Source: Nissolia schottii (taxonomy: Eukaryota > Streptophyta > Magnoliopsida > Fabales > Fabaceae). From it: DNA of 64,000 nt. The notes below the pieces were generated by a model that saw nothing but the letters and a program-made list of their open reading frames with translations, had not been told where the DNA came from and made no database searches. This document shows positions 37,748 through 48,477 of this stretch, in pieces; position 1 is the first letter of the stretch, and each line of letters begins with the position of its first letter. Location: contig QANU01095819.1 of NCBI GenBank assembly GCA_003254905.1, forward strand, positions 1,120,992 through 1,184,991, read 5' to 3'. The position numbers and the translations under genes were made by a program.

Positions 37748-38149
37748 AAGTGGGTAACTTAGGCTTTTACTCACTCCCTAATGCTCTTGAGCTTGTGGAT
37801 GATTATGTGTGTTATGTGTGTTTATGTTTATGTGTTTTATGCCTTGAAATGAACTTGCATGTGTTGCTAATGATTTGATTAGGATAAATATTTTTTATTG
37901 TTAAGATTTGTGAGTAAGCTCACTAAAACCATTCCTTGATGGTTCTATGCCTTTTTGCATGTTTATGTGATTTATGAGAAAATGCACATAATATGTGTTT
38001 TAGGCTTAAAAATGAATTTACTTGCATTATTAATGATTTGTTTAGATGAATGTGATTTGAAGATGATAATAAGTGATTTATAAAGGCTGGAATATGTGGA
38101 AAATGTTTTAGGGTTGTACATGAAAGAGTTTTGAGAAAAGGTGACATAG

Positions 38150-38690
38150 AGCAAAAATTGGATTTTTGGCATAAAAAGGGCAAAATGGTCATTTCGGGAA
38201 TTTTGGGTATTTGGACTAAAAATATGGGTTTCTTTTTATGAAAAATGGGTTTAGTGATATCAAAAACCTTGGGTTCAAGACTTGAGTCCATTGGGAGTGT
38301 GGTTTACTAAAATTTTGAAGAAAATCGGTTTTATGGGCAAAAATGGCATTTTGGTCAAAAAGGGCAAATCTGTAATTTCGGGTGTTGGGACTAAAAATAT
38401 GGGTTTATTATCATGAAAAATGGGTCCAGAGGTATTAAAAACCTTAGGGGTAAGTCTTGAGTCCATTGGGTTATGGAGAAATAAAATTCCAAAGAAAAAT
38501 CGGTTTTTCGGATAAAAATGGCATTTTGGGCTTATAGGGGCATAACTGTAATTTTCGAGTAAGGAACTTAAAAATCTAGGTTTGTTTTCATAAAAAGTGG
38601 GTTTAGAACTATGAAAAACTTTGGGGTCAAGCTTTAAGTCTATCGGTCAATGGTGGATTAAAAATTCTAACGAAAACCAGGTTTTTCGGG
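38150..38690 (+). repeat. Tandem 175-178-bp modules in LTR B
   Basis: About three diverged units, each with the pattern CTAAAAATATGGGTTT (38216, 38391, and a degenerate copy near 38569) followed by AAAAACCTT and GAGTCCATTGG-type phrases. Equivalent units occur in reverse in LTR A at about 40970-41340. On the minus strand they translate into repeated, non-functional MDSxLxPKVF-like frames. Confidence 0.7.
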
Positions 38691-39012
38691 TAAAAAGACG
38701 ATAATGTGTATTATGTCCATGAGAATATCATTATACATCATGAGGATACGGTCGTCGTCAGGATCTTAGGACGGCCTTAGAGAATTAGAAGTTATCACCT
38801 AAAACCTAACAACGATCATAAATGAACCTTAGGGAACAAGTCATGTCATATTATGTGTGGAAGAGGAGAAGAAAGAAGAAATGCTATGAGAAAGATAAGA
38901 TGATAATATGCTGAAATGATACGAGAACGAAAGAAAAGAGGAAAGAGTATGAGAAACAGAAAGAAAAGATGATATGCTGAAAGAATATGAGAAAGAGAAA
39001 GAAAAGTTGATG

Positions 39013-39320
39013 TGCTGTCGGTAGGTAGCTGGCAGCGGGCTCACTCTTCTGTCTGTAGGTGGCTGGCAGGAGAGATGAACCAATTAGCACAACCCTCCTA
39101 TCGGTAGGTAGCTGGTAGGATGCGGGGTCGCTTCCCTGTCTGCAGGTGGATGGCAGGGAAGGGGACGATGGTTGTTGTCGGTAGGTAGCTGGCAACGGAT
39201 TCACAGAGATGAATCAAATATGATTATGCTGATAAGTGCTGTCGGTTGGAACCGTCGATGTGGAGGGAAAACCTCCTTAGCAAGACGCGTCTTCCGGGGA
39301 GGTTGATGCCAAACCGGAAG
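39013..39320 (+). repeat. Hairpin array with conserved loops and varying stems (LTR B)
   Basis: Five consecutive hairpins share a 15-nt loop of TCGGTAGGTAGCTGG type. Stems: TGCTG/CAGCG (39013-39037), TCTTCTG/CAGGAGA (39045-39073), TCCTA/TAGGA (39096-39120), CTTCCCTG/CAGGGAAG (39131-39161), TTGTTG/CAACGG (39172-39198). Two more follow: GGAGG/CCTCC (39262-39276), and TCTTCCGG/CCGGAAGA around GGAGGTTGATGCCAAA (39290-39321). The stem sequences differ but remain self-complementary, allowing G-T pairs. Confidence 0.8.
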
Positions 39321-40548
39321 AGGCAAATCCGTGAGGTTGATGCCAAAGCGGGCAATATCTTGCTAGCGGGTATCCAGACCGTTACAGTCAGATAAAGAAA
39401 AGAATATGAAAGGCTGAAAGCAAGAGAAAAGTATGAAAGAGTAAAGTATAAAGGAAGGAAAGAATTATAGTATGTGATATATGCTTGAATGTATGTATGC
39501 ATGTATGCAAGGTATGTGATAAGGTATGTATGGAAGTATGAACAAGTAAGAAGATGAGTAAATAAGTAAGAAGATAAATGAATACGAAGAAGATAAATGA
39601 ATACGAAGAATATAAGTAAATATGATGTTAGTACCGTCAAGAGAACGCTCGAGACGGCTATGTATGTATAAGCGAATGAAAGTAACAAGCACGAGAACTT
39701 AGTAAGAAAGATTAGCTCCCCCCTATCACCTAGTAACATAGATAAAGCTGTTCAGGACCTTAGGCCAGATCATAATCAGTAGGAATGTTAGTATGCATGT
39801 TCACTTAGAAACACCTGAGCGGCGGAATCATAATTGAGTAGAAAAATAAAGAACGATCCCTAAGGTTACCCGCTGAGGACCCAAGGATCTCACCCCCACT
39901 CCTTTATGATTCTAGGATGGCACGACATGTACGCCGAGACGGAGCCGGTATCGGAAGACATGCAGATATATGGACGTCGGAGGATTCCGAGGGAGCGACG
40001 GACAAAGACTTCTGTTTCATGTTTTAGATTAGCTTAAGGGATTAGGAGCTCCCTTAGCTCATATGGAAATGTATTATGACTTGTATACTTGACTTTATAA
40101 TTATGTATTACTATTTGACTGTGCAACTATGTGATGGACCGAATACTTGTCTGATTAGGTATTTCTCTTGTAAGATCTCTAACATTGCCACGCTGGAGTT
40201 AATTATTGCTTAAGTCGATGGAGACTCTATCGTTGGTATCTTGATATGCTATCTTAATCACGCACGGCTTCTACTTTATAAAATGATAATGCACACGAAC
40301 GATTTTCAAAATGGTCCATATTTTCAAGTAAGAAATATTTGCTAATCTAAAAGTAGGGGCTAGAAGTAACCCCACCAAAGCTGTGAACAGCCTAGTGAGC
40401 TTTGTTTACTACGTACGGGTAAACAGTTGGTTAGGATGTTTCATCACGCCCTAGGGTTCCTTTCTTCCTTTCCTTTCCTTTCATTAGTCCATTCATTAAT
40501 CCATTTCATGACACATAATCACATAAGTCATACCTCACTATATTCCAT

Positions 40549-40632
40549 TCCAGTCAACAGTTTATCTATCCAGTCAACAGTTCATTCATATATCTAGTCA
40601 ACAATTCATATATCCAGTCAACAGTCCATATA
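40549..40632 (+). repeat. Minisatellite with CCAGTCAACAGTTC units
   Basis: Four to five degenerate copies of a roughly 20-bp unit containing CAGTCAACAG, inside LTR A. Confidence 0.7.
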
Positions 40633-42685
40633 CCTTGAATAGGTATCATTTGTTCATAACTTCATACTTTCCTAAAAATCTGTTCATGAAGCACATAGCA
40701 CATCTGGCAAGTAGCACACATATTCACATAGAACATTCATAGCTCAACATCTCATGTTCAAACATATCCTTAACATAATCATCAATTTATAATAATAATA
40801 ATAAAGAACTTACTTTCCTCATCAATTTCAACACATATAAAGAACATAAATTCATGCTCCAACCTTTCTTGAACATAAACAAACATCAAACTAGTAACTA
40901 GTAGAACAGACGTCTGGTTTCTGTCAGAAAATAGCGATCAGAAACCGGAGAGGTCCAAGACCTTACCCCAAGGTTTTTGATAGCCCTAAGATCATTTTTC
41001 ATGATTAAAAAGTCAGATTTCAGTCCCAGTTCCACGAAATTGCAGTTTTCCCCTTTTCCCCAAAATTACCGTTTCGCCCCCGTAAACGCCTTGTTTTCTT
41101 TGGAATTTTTGTTCTCAAAAACCCGATGGACTCAAGACTTGCCCTTAAGGTTTTTGATAGTTCTAAACCCATATTTTCTGAAAACAAGCCCAGTTTTTCA
41201 GTTCCAATATGTGAAATTCCCGTTTTGCCCTTTTTCATAAAAATACCATTTTCTGTCTGTTTGCTGAGAAATTCATTGGGGACTCCAAAAATTATAAAAC
41301 TTGACATTCTCACTCAAAATTTCGTGTACAATCCAAAAATAACATTAGTTTTTCATGACAAAAATCCCAGCATACAGTTCCCTTTAAAATCATGTCATAT
41401 GCCTATTTACATCCTAGACGTTCCTAAGTTCTGACAGAATCACAGACAGTACCAACGAGTCCAGACAATCATCAAACACCTACATATACATCAAAGTCAC
41501 ATGAAGACATCCTAACCTCATATATATCTAATCATTAAACCACATAGACAGTGGATAAGTCGGTTACCCACGTTTTTACGTCCGACGACGGTTTCTGGTG
41601 CTTCCTTGGCTTTGTCTCCAACGACGATGCTTTCTAGCTCTTCTTGGGCTGAATCTCTCAAGCTTTCTCCCAGGATTTTGAGGGTTCTCTGTGGGCTTAG
41701 GTTAGGGGATTTCTGAAGAACAGGAACTAGGTTGCGTACAGGAAGTGTCTGGGTCTCTGTTTTGACTGAATAACAGTCGATTGTGTAATTGGACAGAGCT
41801 TTGGCTAGGTTTTCCAATTTTTACATAATTTTTCTGGTTTGGGGGGTATTTATAGGCCTCTTGCACGAAATTTGCTTTCCAATTTTGCCCTTGGGACAAA
41901 ATTCCCAAAATGCCCTTATTTTGTCCTTATTCCAAATGTCATTTTCATGAATCATTTGGTTTGAATATTGACTTGGCTATGTGGGATGCTTCATGGCCGT
42001 TCCTTTTGTCGTTTCTTGGCTGATTTTGTGGCCAAAATTTTTACGGCTTCGGCAGGTCACTTTTTGATCAGGTTTTTGGCGTTTTCGGTCCCGGTACTTA
42101 GCGTACGGCTGTTCTAAAAATATTCTGATCACGTCTTTGTGATCCTCTAATTTTTCCTAAGGAATAGCTTAGGGTCATTTAGGTATTTATGAATTCTAGT
42201 CTGTAGCCGTACCTTTTACGGATACTTTAAACGCGCGGTTGTGTTTAGACGGCAGAAAGGGTTCATTCTAGTGTCTGCAGAATTTCCCGAAACTGAACAT
42301 AATTTCTTCTACAGACATTTAACCTCAGAATTTATATCTCTAGCGGTTTAACCTGCTCCTTCCCTTTAGGACCAAATTGTGATTATGTTTGATCGTGTTT
42401 GGTCGCTTGCTGTTGTAGTATTCCACGTACGGGTAGTCGAAGACAATGATTTGAGTTGATATAAGGTATTTGTGAACTTTACTCCGTAACCGTATATTTT
42501 ATAGATACTTTAGACCCACGGTTATGCTTGGATGACAAAAAGGATTTGCTTCAGTGTCTGTAGAATTTGAAGAAAACGAGCAGAATTATTCCTACAGGCA
42601 CTTTTAATCCAAAGGCTTAGGCGAGGGATTGTTTCCGTATTTAATTTATGAAATCTTTGCTAAGGGAAAAAAGCGGGATGTTACA

Positions 42686-43259
42686 GTATCCACTGAGAAC
42701 GAAACGTGCTCACCCCCACTCCTTTCTCATTCCAGGGGAATACAACCAGCACAGCAGAAGGACTGAGGCACCACCGGACGGCCTGTGTTCCCGAAGCTGG
42801 AAGATCACTGGGAAGAAGCAGAAGCTACTCTTCGCCCCACCTACGTCAGTGATTAGTATTTTGTATGATGTAACAGTTACCTGGCCCTGACATGTCATTA
42901 ACGATTATGTACATTATTTGTAATGTATTATTAATCCACTGACTATGTGTATTTTGGACCATGTGATTGTGTATGTGTGTGTGTCTCCTGAGATATTCCA
43001 TCTGAAAATCTAGCAGAGTAGTATCATGTAAATCTTGTTGGGACTCTGTCGTTCACGTATTTATACATATGTTTCTTTGATCTCACATGGCTCATAATTT
43101 GCAAACAAAAAGAATAATGCTGTCAAAATGATCCATATTTTTGAGTAAGAAATATTTGTAGTTCTAAAAGTAGGGGCTAAAAGTAACACAACCAAAGATG
43201 AAAAGAAACCTATGAGCATAGCTTGCGACTATAGCGTGGGCAGTTAGCAGGGGTTTTCA
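42686..43259 (+). mobile_element. LTR fragment C (3' end of a related LTR)
   Basis: Starts abruptly at the outer edge of LTR A in the middle of an LTR-like sequence (CCACTGAGAAC, then CACCCCCACTCCTTT, both found in A and B) and ends GGGGTTTTCA at 43259. Same orientation as B, truncated at 5'. It borders the RHD3-derived inverted arm directly. Confidence 0.65.
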
Positions 43260-45705
43260 TTTAGTATTCTTACTTACTGTTTTAATTTCAACTCCCGGGA
43301 ATCATATCATTGTCTAGCAAGTTTATTCCAATTATTATGAACTTATGAGAAAACTATCAGAAGAGGGGCAGAACCCTGGAACTAACAATCCTCATAGGAT
43401 ATCATCTAATTGCAATCAAAATGCTTCAATTGCTGGTAGCATCAAGTCATCTAGTGCCTCATCTGGTGTAACTTCATTGGGCATTGAAGCTGGGTACACC
43501 AGCTTGCAGCATGCTGGACTTTTGCTTGTTAACAAATTTATGGCTTAGTGATCATTTTTGAAGACATTCAAAGGCATTAGCTTTTGTTCAAATGTAGCAT
43601 ACGAGATGCTTTTTTCTTGTTTCCAGACACCGCTTGAAATAGATATACTATATTTCATTTTTTTTTTCCAATTTAGGCTTGTATGTTAGTTCTCTACCTG
43701 ATATTTTTTTTCGAAAAAGTTACATGTACACCCAAATTCATACGCTTATACATACGTCATTAATAATGCACAGATTTTATTCTCATGAGTGCACAAACAT
43801 TATAAACTTATAGATAATATTCTCGACTATATTTACTTAAATGAACAAACATTACATGAGCTAAAACACAAACTTTATGTATATCAAAATAATGTGTATA
43901 TTTTTTGGTATACGTGTAGCAAAACTCTATTTTTTTTTTTTTTTTGGCTATACACTTATATTGACTTGCATTCAATTTATTTTATTGGTAAGAGTTATAT
44001 CATCTATACTCTAAATGTATCTTTGAAAATTTACACGCGTCTATTTATCTTAGATTTTAAAGATTTTGTAATATAAAATCATTTGTTTTTTTTACATGTA
44101 GTGCGACCGATTGATTCTCGTGTAACATGATGTTGAAAGTAAAAGAGGTTATCCACATACTGTTTTTTAATATTCCTTTTCTTTGTAGTAAAAGATGATT
44201 TTGCATTTGACTCACAAATTCTTCTCAAGTCTTAATCTTTTTTATTCTTTTATATATTCCTTTTCTTTCTAATGACGTTTTAGTTATTGGGACATCAGCA
44301 TGCATGCGCTTACCTTTTACCTGCTTACTTTTGTTGTTATTTTCCTTTTTCTTTTTTAAATTGAAAATCTGTTAATTTTGTTTTTTTTAGTGGATTAGAA
44401 ATTTTGATTGGGCTGAAGACCTTTTAATTTTTAACTTATTGCAAAATAAGCCAAAAATCGAGTTGACTAGCCTTGTCCTTGTACATAGGCTTAGTAGTTT
44501 TAATTTGGGTAAGGTTTGTGTTAATCTCAGAAATTTTGGTGACTTTGAAGCTTGAGCCATAACTTAAAGAAAATAATTTTTTTGGTTAATGCACTTGGTT
44601 AGGGCTGTCAATACGAGTTTAACCCCGTGAGCCTAACCCGTTTACCCCATTAATGGAGAAACTAAATATAATAAATTCCATCCGCAAATAGTAATAAACT
44701 CACTTAATTCAGTTGTTTAACCCGCAAGTCAAATTAATCCATTTAACATTAAAATGGACATAACTTATGTATTATACCTGTATTATATGAGCAAACTAAG
44801 TATATAAAACCAACAGATAAAATTCAGACCACAAATAATAAAATGTCCATTTACCCCATGAGTTAAACGCATTTGTCCTAAATAGGTCAAGCTAATTGAT
44901 CTGACGGCCCTAAACTCTGTTGGTTGATGCGAAAGATGCTCCTAGAAAACAAAAATCACGTGTATTTGATGGAAGAAATTAAATAAGTAAAAAAAATAAC
45001 AATAAAAACACTAGAAAGCAAATGTCCCAACCAACGGAATAAGAACACCTATTACCACCCCTACCTCTACCAACAAATACGAACACCTATTCATACATAA
45101 AATTAAGATGACATATCAACACACTCATGTTCTAACTTAACCATTAACTGAAATAAGACAGCTAATAACACTATTAGTTCTTTCTCTGGTTAGAGCTTTC
45201 CACTACCACGAGCAACATTATTTTTTTTTTTCATTACAATTAATATTCAAAAAAAGTGGAGAAATAATTGGCAATGATAATCCAAATTTAAGGCATTCAT
45301 GAGGCAATCATGAAGATAATTAAATCACGAAGCGTTTTAGTCCTCACCAATAATAATTATGTAAAAATACATATATGTTGTCCATGATAACAAATTTACA
45401 ATTGTAACTTAAGGTCCTCGAGCTTATTTTACCAAAGCAACATAAGGGAAAATAACGAAAAGTTGGAGCAAACTTGAAATCACGTCAGTAATGTATAGCC
45501 ATTTTTGTTCCATCAGAAGATCAATGATGAAGACTTGCAAGATCCCATACATACGTTGAAACAAAAGTTGAAACAAATAAACACATTATATACAAAGAAA
45601 CCATACATTGCCACAAAAATTGTCAAAAAGGTGAGGCCACACCTCATATTCAAAAATGCCAGTGTGGCCATGCATATATATGGTAGTCAAGTTAACCAGT
45701 ATTAT
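43260..45705. repeat. Right arm of the inverted duplication
   Basis: Reverse-complement partner of positions 1 to about 2620, starting inside the last RHD3 intron (matching about 2617) and passing through the last exon and downstream DNA to the point matching base 1. The part at about 43700-44390 is AT-rich and mostly without a partner, so one arm has gained or lost sequence. Confidence 0.85.
43293..43548 (+). pseudogene. RHD3 last-exon pseudogene
   Basis: Copy of RHD3 exon 23 in opposite orientation. The splice acceptor CAG is changed to CAA just before CTCCCGGGAATC. One C is lost in the codons for Asn-Leu, so the reading frame hits TGA after about 17 codons (MNL becomes MN-Leu-stop). The downstream Ser/Asn-rich tail is still recognisable ([26 protein letters not shown]). 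The original stop is lost by a small deletion. No other RHD3 exon is present nearby. Confidence 0.9.
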
Positions 45706-46762
45706 CCACGGCAAACACTACTATACTCAAAATAGGTTCGATGTCTTGTATGTTCACTTCATCCTGCATAACTCATTGGCAGCCCTGCTATATATTGGTC
45801 GAACAAATCCACACTGCAATTTCAAGCATCAGAATTGGCTAATTAAAGAACATAACAGGACACATATAAGCACAAAATCAGAAAACAAGAGTAATACTTG
45901 ATTTAATTAAACAGGGAAAAGCAACAAAGTAAACCAAACAATTTAATTAAACAATGTCACATACAAGGAGATAAATGTGTATATTATTATGACAAAGGGA
46001 AAGATACGATAAACAATGACTTGACAATGTCATCATTGTTAAAAGAGTTAAATCACAATTTGTAAGAATTGGTACCAATAAGAAAGCTTTCTGAAATGGC
46101 ACTGATTTTATTCAATAAAGCAGAAATTCCAATGGGGAATTTCTGTGTCAGGACCGAACAAAAATGGCTAAAAAGATAGAAATAATAAGTAGAAAACAGA
46201 AACAATCCTGAGAAATAAAGGATCCCTTGGTCCTCCTAGTCCTTCCAAGTCTTGAATGAATTTTCCCTTCCCCCAAAGATCTCACTTATAATAACCTATG
46301 GGAGAGAATCAAGGAACTAGGCATTATTCTCTCCTAAAAATCTTCCCTTCCTATTTTATCTCAACTAATTTATTCTTTCCTAACAAAGCCTGATTTGTCT
46401 AACAAATCAGATTTTATTCCCCCCCCCCCCCAATCTGCTTTTCTTTCTTCTAGAATAATGATGTGGAAAAGGAATTATTGGGTGGTCTGTAACACAATTC
46501 AACTCTCGATAAACAGGAAATGACATTATTACAAGAACATTACTCGAAATATGGAGTTGGCAAGAAGAAAGTCATCTTCTGGACGAGTGCCTTTCAATAT
46601 GATTGTTACATATAGTCTAAGATTTGGAATGAAAATACATGAATCAGAAGAGTGGCTAGAAAACATGTGAGATATGAAGCAAAAAATTGTTGCTTACTTT
46701 TGATATATTTCTCAAACCATCATTAAGTAAACGATAATAATAAAAACCTCCCGTGTACTCAC
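45706..46762. other. Region between the inverted arm and DUF3615-like exons
   Basis: Near 45815 an intron-end plus terminal-exon pattern on the minus strand (GAAATTGCAG then TGTGG) matches the 3' part of the copy at 62990, so this is probably the old 3' end of a DUF3615-like gene. The segment 46080-46500 looks like an insertion of unknown type and holds a run of 10 C at 46424-46433. No intact gene. Confidence 0.45.
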
Positions 46763-46978
46763 TCCAATGGCTCTTGAGGACGTCCATCCAAATGTTTTTG
46801 GACCACAGAATCTTCAGATCTGTAGGGGTGCATAAAAGTAATATAAATGGAAATACTAAGAACAAATAAATATAATTCAACAAACTATCATCAAGTAACC
46901 AATAGAAACCTTGCATGTGAGGACTCTCCTTGCTCTTGAGCATGTCCATGGGCAGAGAAGCTGATGAGAGACCTTGGT
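46763..46978 (-). pseudogene. Repeated N-terminal exon pair of a DUF3615-like gene
   Basis: Two exons, 46910-46978 and 46763-46819, correspond to exons 48149-48229 and 47996-48052 of the neighbouring gene, with the same phases and, for the second, the same length (57 nt). Translations align (RSLISFSAHGHAQEQGESSH with RIIPFAQNYLYGHPNEHGES; then GRPQEPLE with RGPQEPSE). The central exons with the DUF3615-like core are missing after them, so this is a truncated duplicate unless it is spliced as alternative exons. Confidence 0.65.
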
Positions 46979-47230
46979 CTTCCATTTCAAAGAAAAACTA
47001 TTTATGAGAGAATGGAATTTACTAAATTCCCAAATAAACAAATTTGTGTTGCTTACTTTTGACCATCTCCCAGGCTAGATCTTGTGCTATACTGAACAAA
47101 ATTTCCACAACTATCGAATGGTATGTATGAAAAGCTTCAATTACAAGAATACGAATTAGGCAATGGAAGAATGACCAAAATAGAACACAGCTAAGCATTA
47201 AATTAGAAGCCAAAAGTAGTTCTCACACAC

Positions 47231-48477
47231 CATTTAGTCTTCGGGATACCCCGAGCTCGAGCTTCATCTTCTAGTCTTCAATTTCAAAATAAGAACAAGG
47301 CAACTGTTATCAACTATAAATTCCAAACCAATCTTAGACACTCATTGGCATACATAACAAACTGTAGATACATATAGTTATTATCACTAAAGAGATAGTA
47401 AAATGAAACCTGAGCTTATTTGATCGTGCCTCGAACTCACAAGCATTCATAAGACGACAATATTCACAGCGCACCATATTGACGGAACTTGGAGATTCCG
47501 GCAGAGGGCCTTCATGAATTTTGCAGTCAGACACATGATGTACATTACAATATTCATGAACACGTGCAAAGAAGCATTTCTCAGCTGATGGGTCGGGCTT
47601 TTCAAGAGATTCGGGTTGAGCCATGAAGTACAGTATATGAAGAGAGCCAGCTATATAATAAGAATAGCATGCATCCAGATCCAACAGTCGAGAAACCTTG
47701 TACTTTTCTTCCTAAGAAACAAATATCAAAGATAAACTATTAAATGAAAGTAATATAATTGCAGAAAATCAATAGACTAAGGTTGAGAAATTAATTAACC
47801 CCTTCTTTTCGGGATTCATTGTAGTAGTTTATAGCCCATAGTGGATAAGGATATTCTTTCTCAAGGTACTCCTGAAATTCCTTTTCTCTCTGTGCTCTGT
47901 ATGGGTGCATAAAAATAACAAAAACAGAGGAATAAAGAACAAATTAAATACAGATAATATATGAAATAAAGAAAAAAAAAACCTCGTGTACTCACTCTGA
48001 AGGCTCTTGCGGACCTCTAGGTAAATATTTCCTGCCAAAGGGACCTTTTGATCTGTAGTTGTGCAGAAAAATAACAAAGAAAAAAACAAAGGTATTAAGA
48101 ACAAATAAATATAACTCTATAAAACATCATCAAGTAAACAATAAAAACCTCGCGTGCGAGGACTCTCCATGCTCATTAGGATGTCCATACAAATAATTCT
48201 GGGCAAAAGGGATGATACGAGACCTTGAGCTTCAATTTCAAAGAAAAAATATTTATGAGAAAGTAGAATTTACAAAATTACCAAATAAACAAATAACTAA
48301 AAGAGAAAGCATTAAGCTCATAAAAAGGAACAAGCATGACCTCGAACGGTCATAAGGTTTTCTGGGGCGATCTACCAAGCCTCCACGGCGTCTCAAGAAG
48401 TGTTGACCGACTAAACGACCACGAGATCTCAAATTGTAACTGATTGACCCTTGCGATGGTTCCATGCTATTCTTCAT
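47231..48477 (-). CDS. DUF3615-like plant protein (3' end uncertain)
   Basis: Exons: 48341-48477, 48149-48229, 47996-48052, 47800-47896, 47410-47711, 47231-47275; all GT-AG and in phase, giving about 239 residues before the uncertain end. The N terminus is Arg/Gly-rich (NLRSRGRLVGQHFLRRRGG). The core (PYPLWAINYYNESRKEG, then YYIAGSLHILYFMAQP, KCFFARVHEYC, CKIHEGPLPE and a final CEYC) follows the pattern I know for plant DUF3615: an A-x-x-x-YN start, an FFA motif, then C-x-I-x-EGP and a Cys pair. No function is known. A next exon may be near 47043-47078, but it did not join cleanly. Leader exons seem to lie upstream (donors near 49431 and 49290). Confidence 0.65.

Larger units (their letters stand above)
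37010..40443 (+). mobile_element. Solo LTR (family member B), nested in LTR A
   Basis: Begins TGTAACATCCT and ends AGGATGTTTCA (imperfect inverted ends). It is flanked by a perfect 5-bp target duplication TCACG at 37005-37009 and 40444-40448. There is no primer-binding site, gag or pol inside; its length of 3434 bp (including a 24-N gap) equals that of LTR A. It is therefore read as a solo LTR left by recombination. It contains 175-bp tandem modules, a hairpin array and AT/GA-rich stretches. All reading frames inside are low-complexity. Confidence 0.85.
35836..42685 (-). mobile_element. Reversed 5' LTR (family member A), split by a nested solo LTR
   Basis: LTR in minus orientation: its start (TGTAACATCCCGC on the minus strand) is at 42685 and its end (TGTTTCA on the minus strand) at 35836, next to the primer-binding site. 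It is interrupted at 37010-40443 by a second LTR. Removing that and one target copy leaves about 3.41 kb. It shares internal modules with the nested copy (the phrase around GGTTTTTGATAG, the 175-bp repeats, short hairpins), so both belong to one family. No coding sequence. Confidence 0.8.

Noticed and set aside
37923..38466. Two overlapping minus-strand frames with similar MDSxLxPKVF starts
   Set aside because: They are products of the 175-bp tandem modules in the LTR; the similarity reflects DNA repeats, not protein constraint.
39224..39739. 171-codon minus-strand frame, Leu/Ile/Tyr-rich, looking like a membrane protein
   Set aside because: Lies inside solo LTR B, opposite to AAG/TATG low-complexity repeats; the composition is explained by the repeats, and there is no homology or conservation in LTR A.
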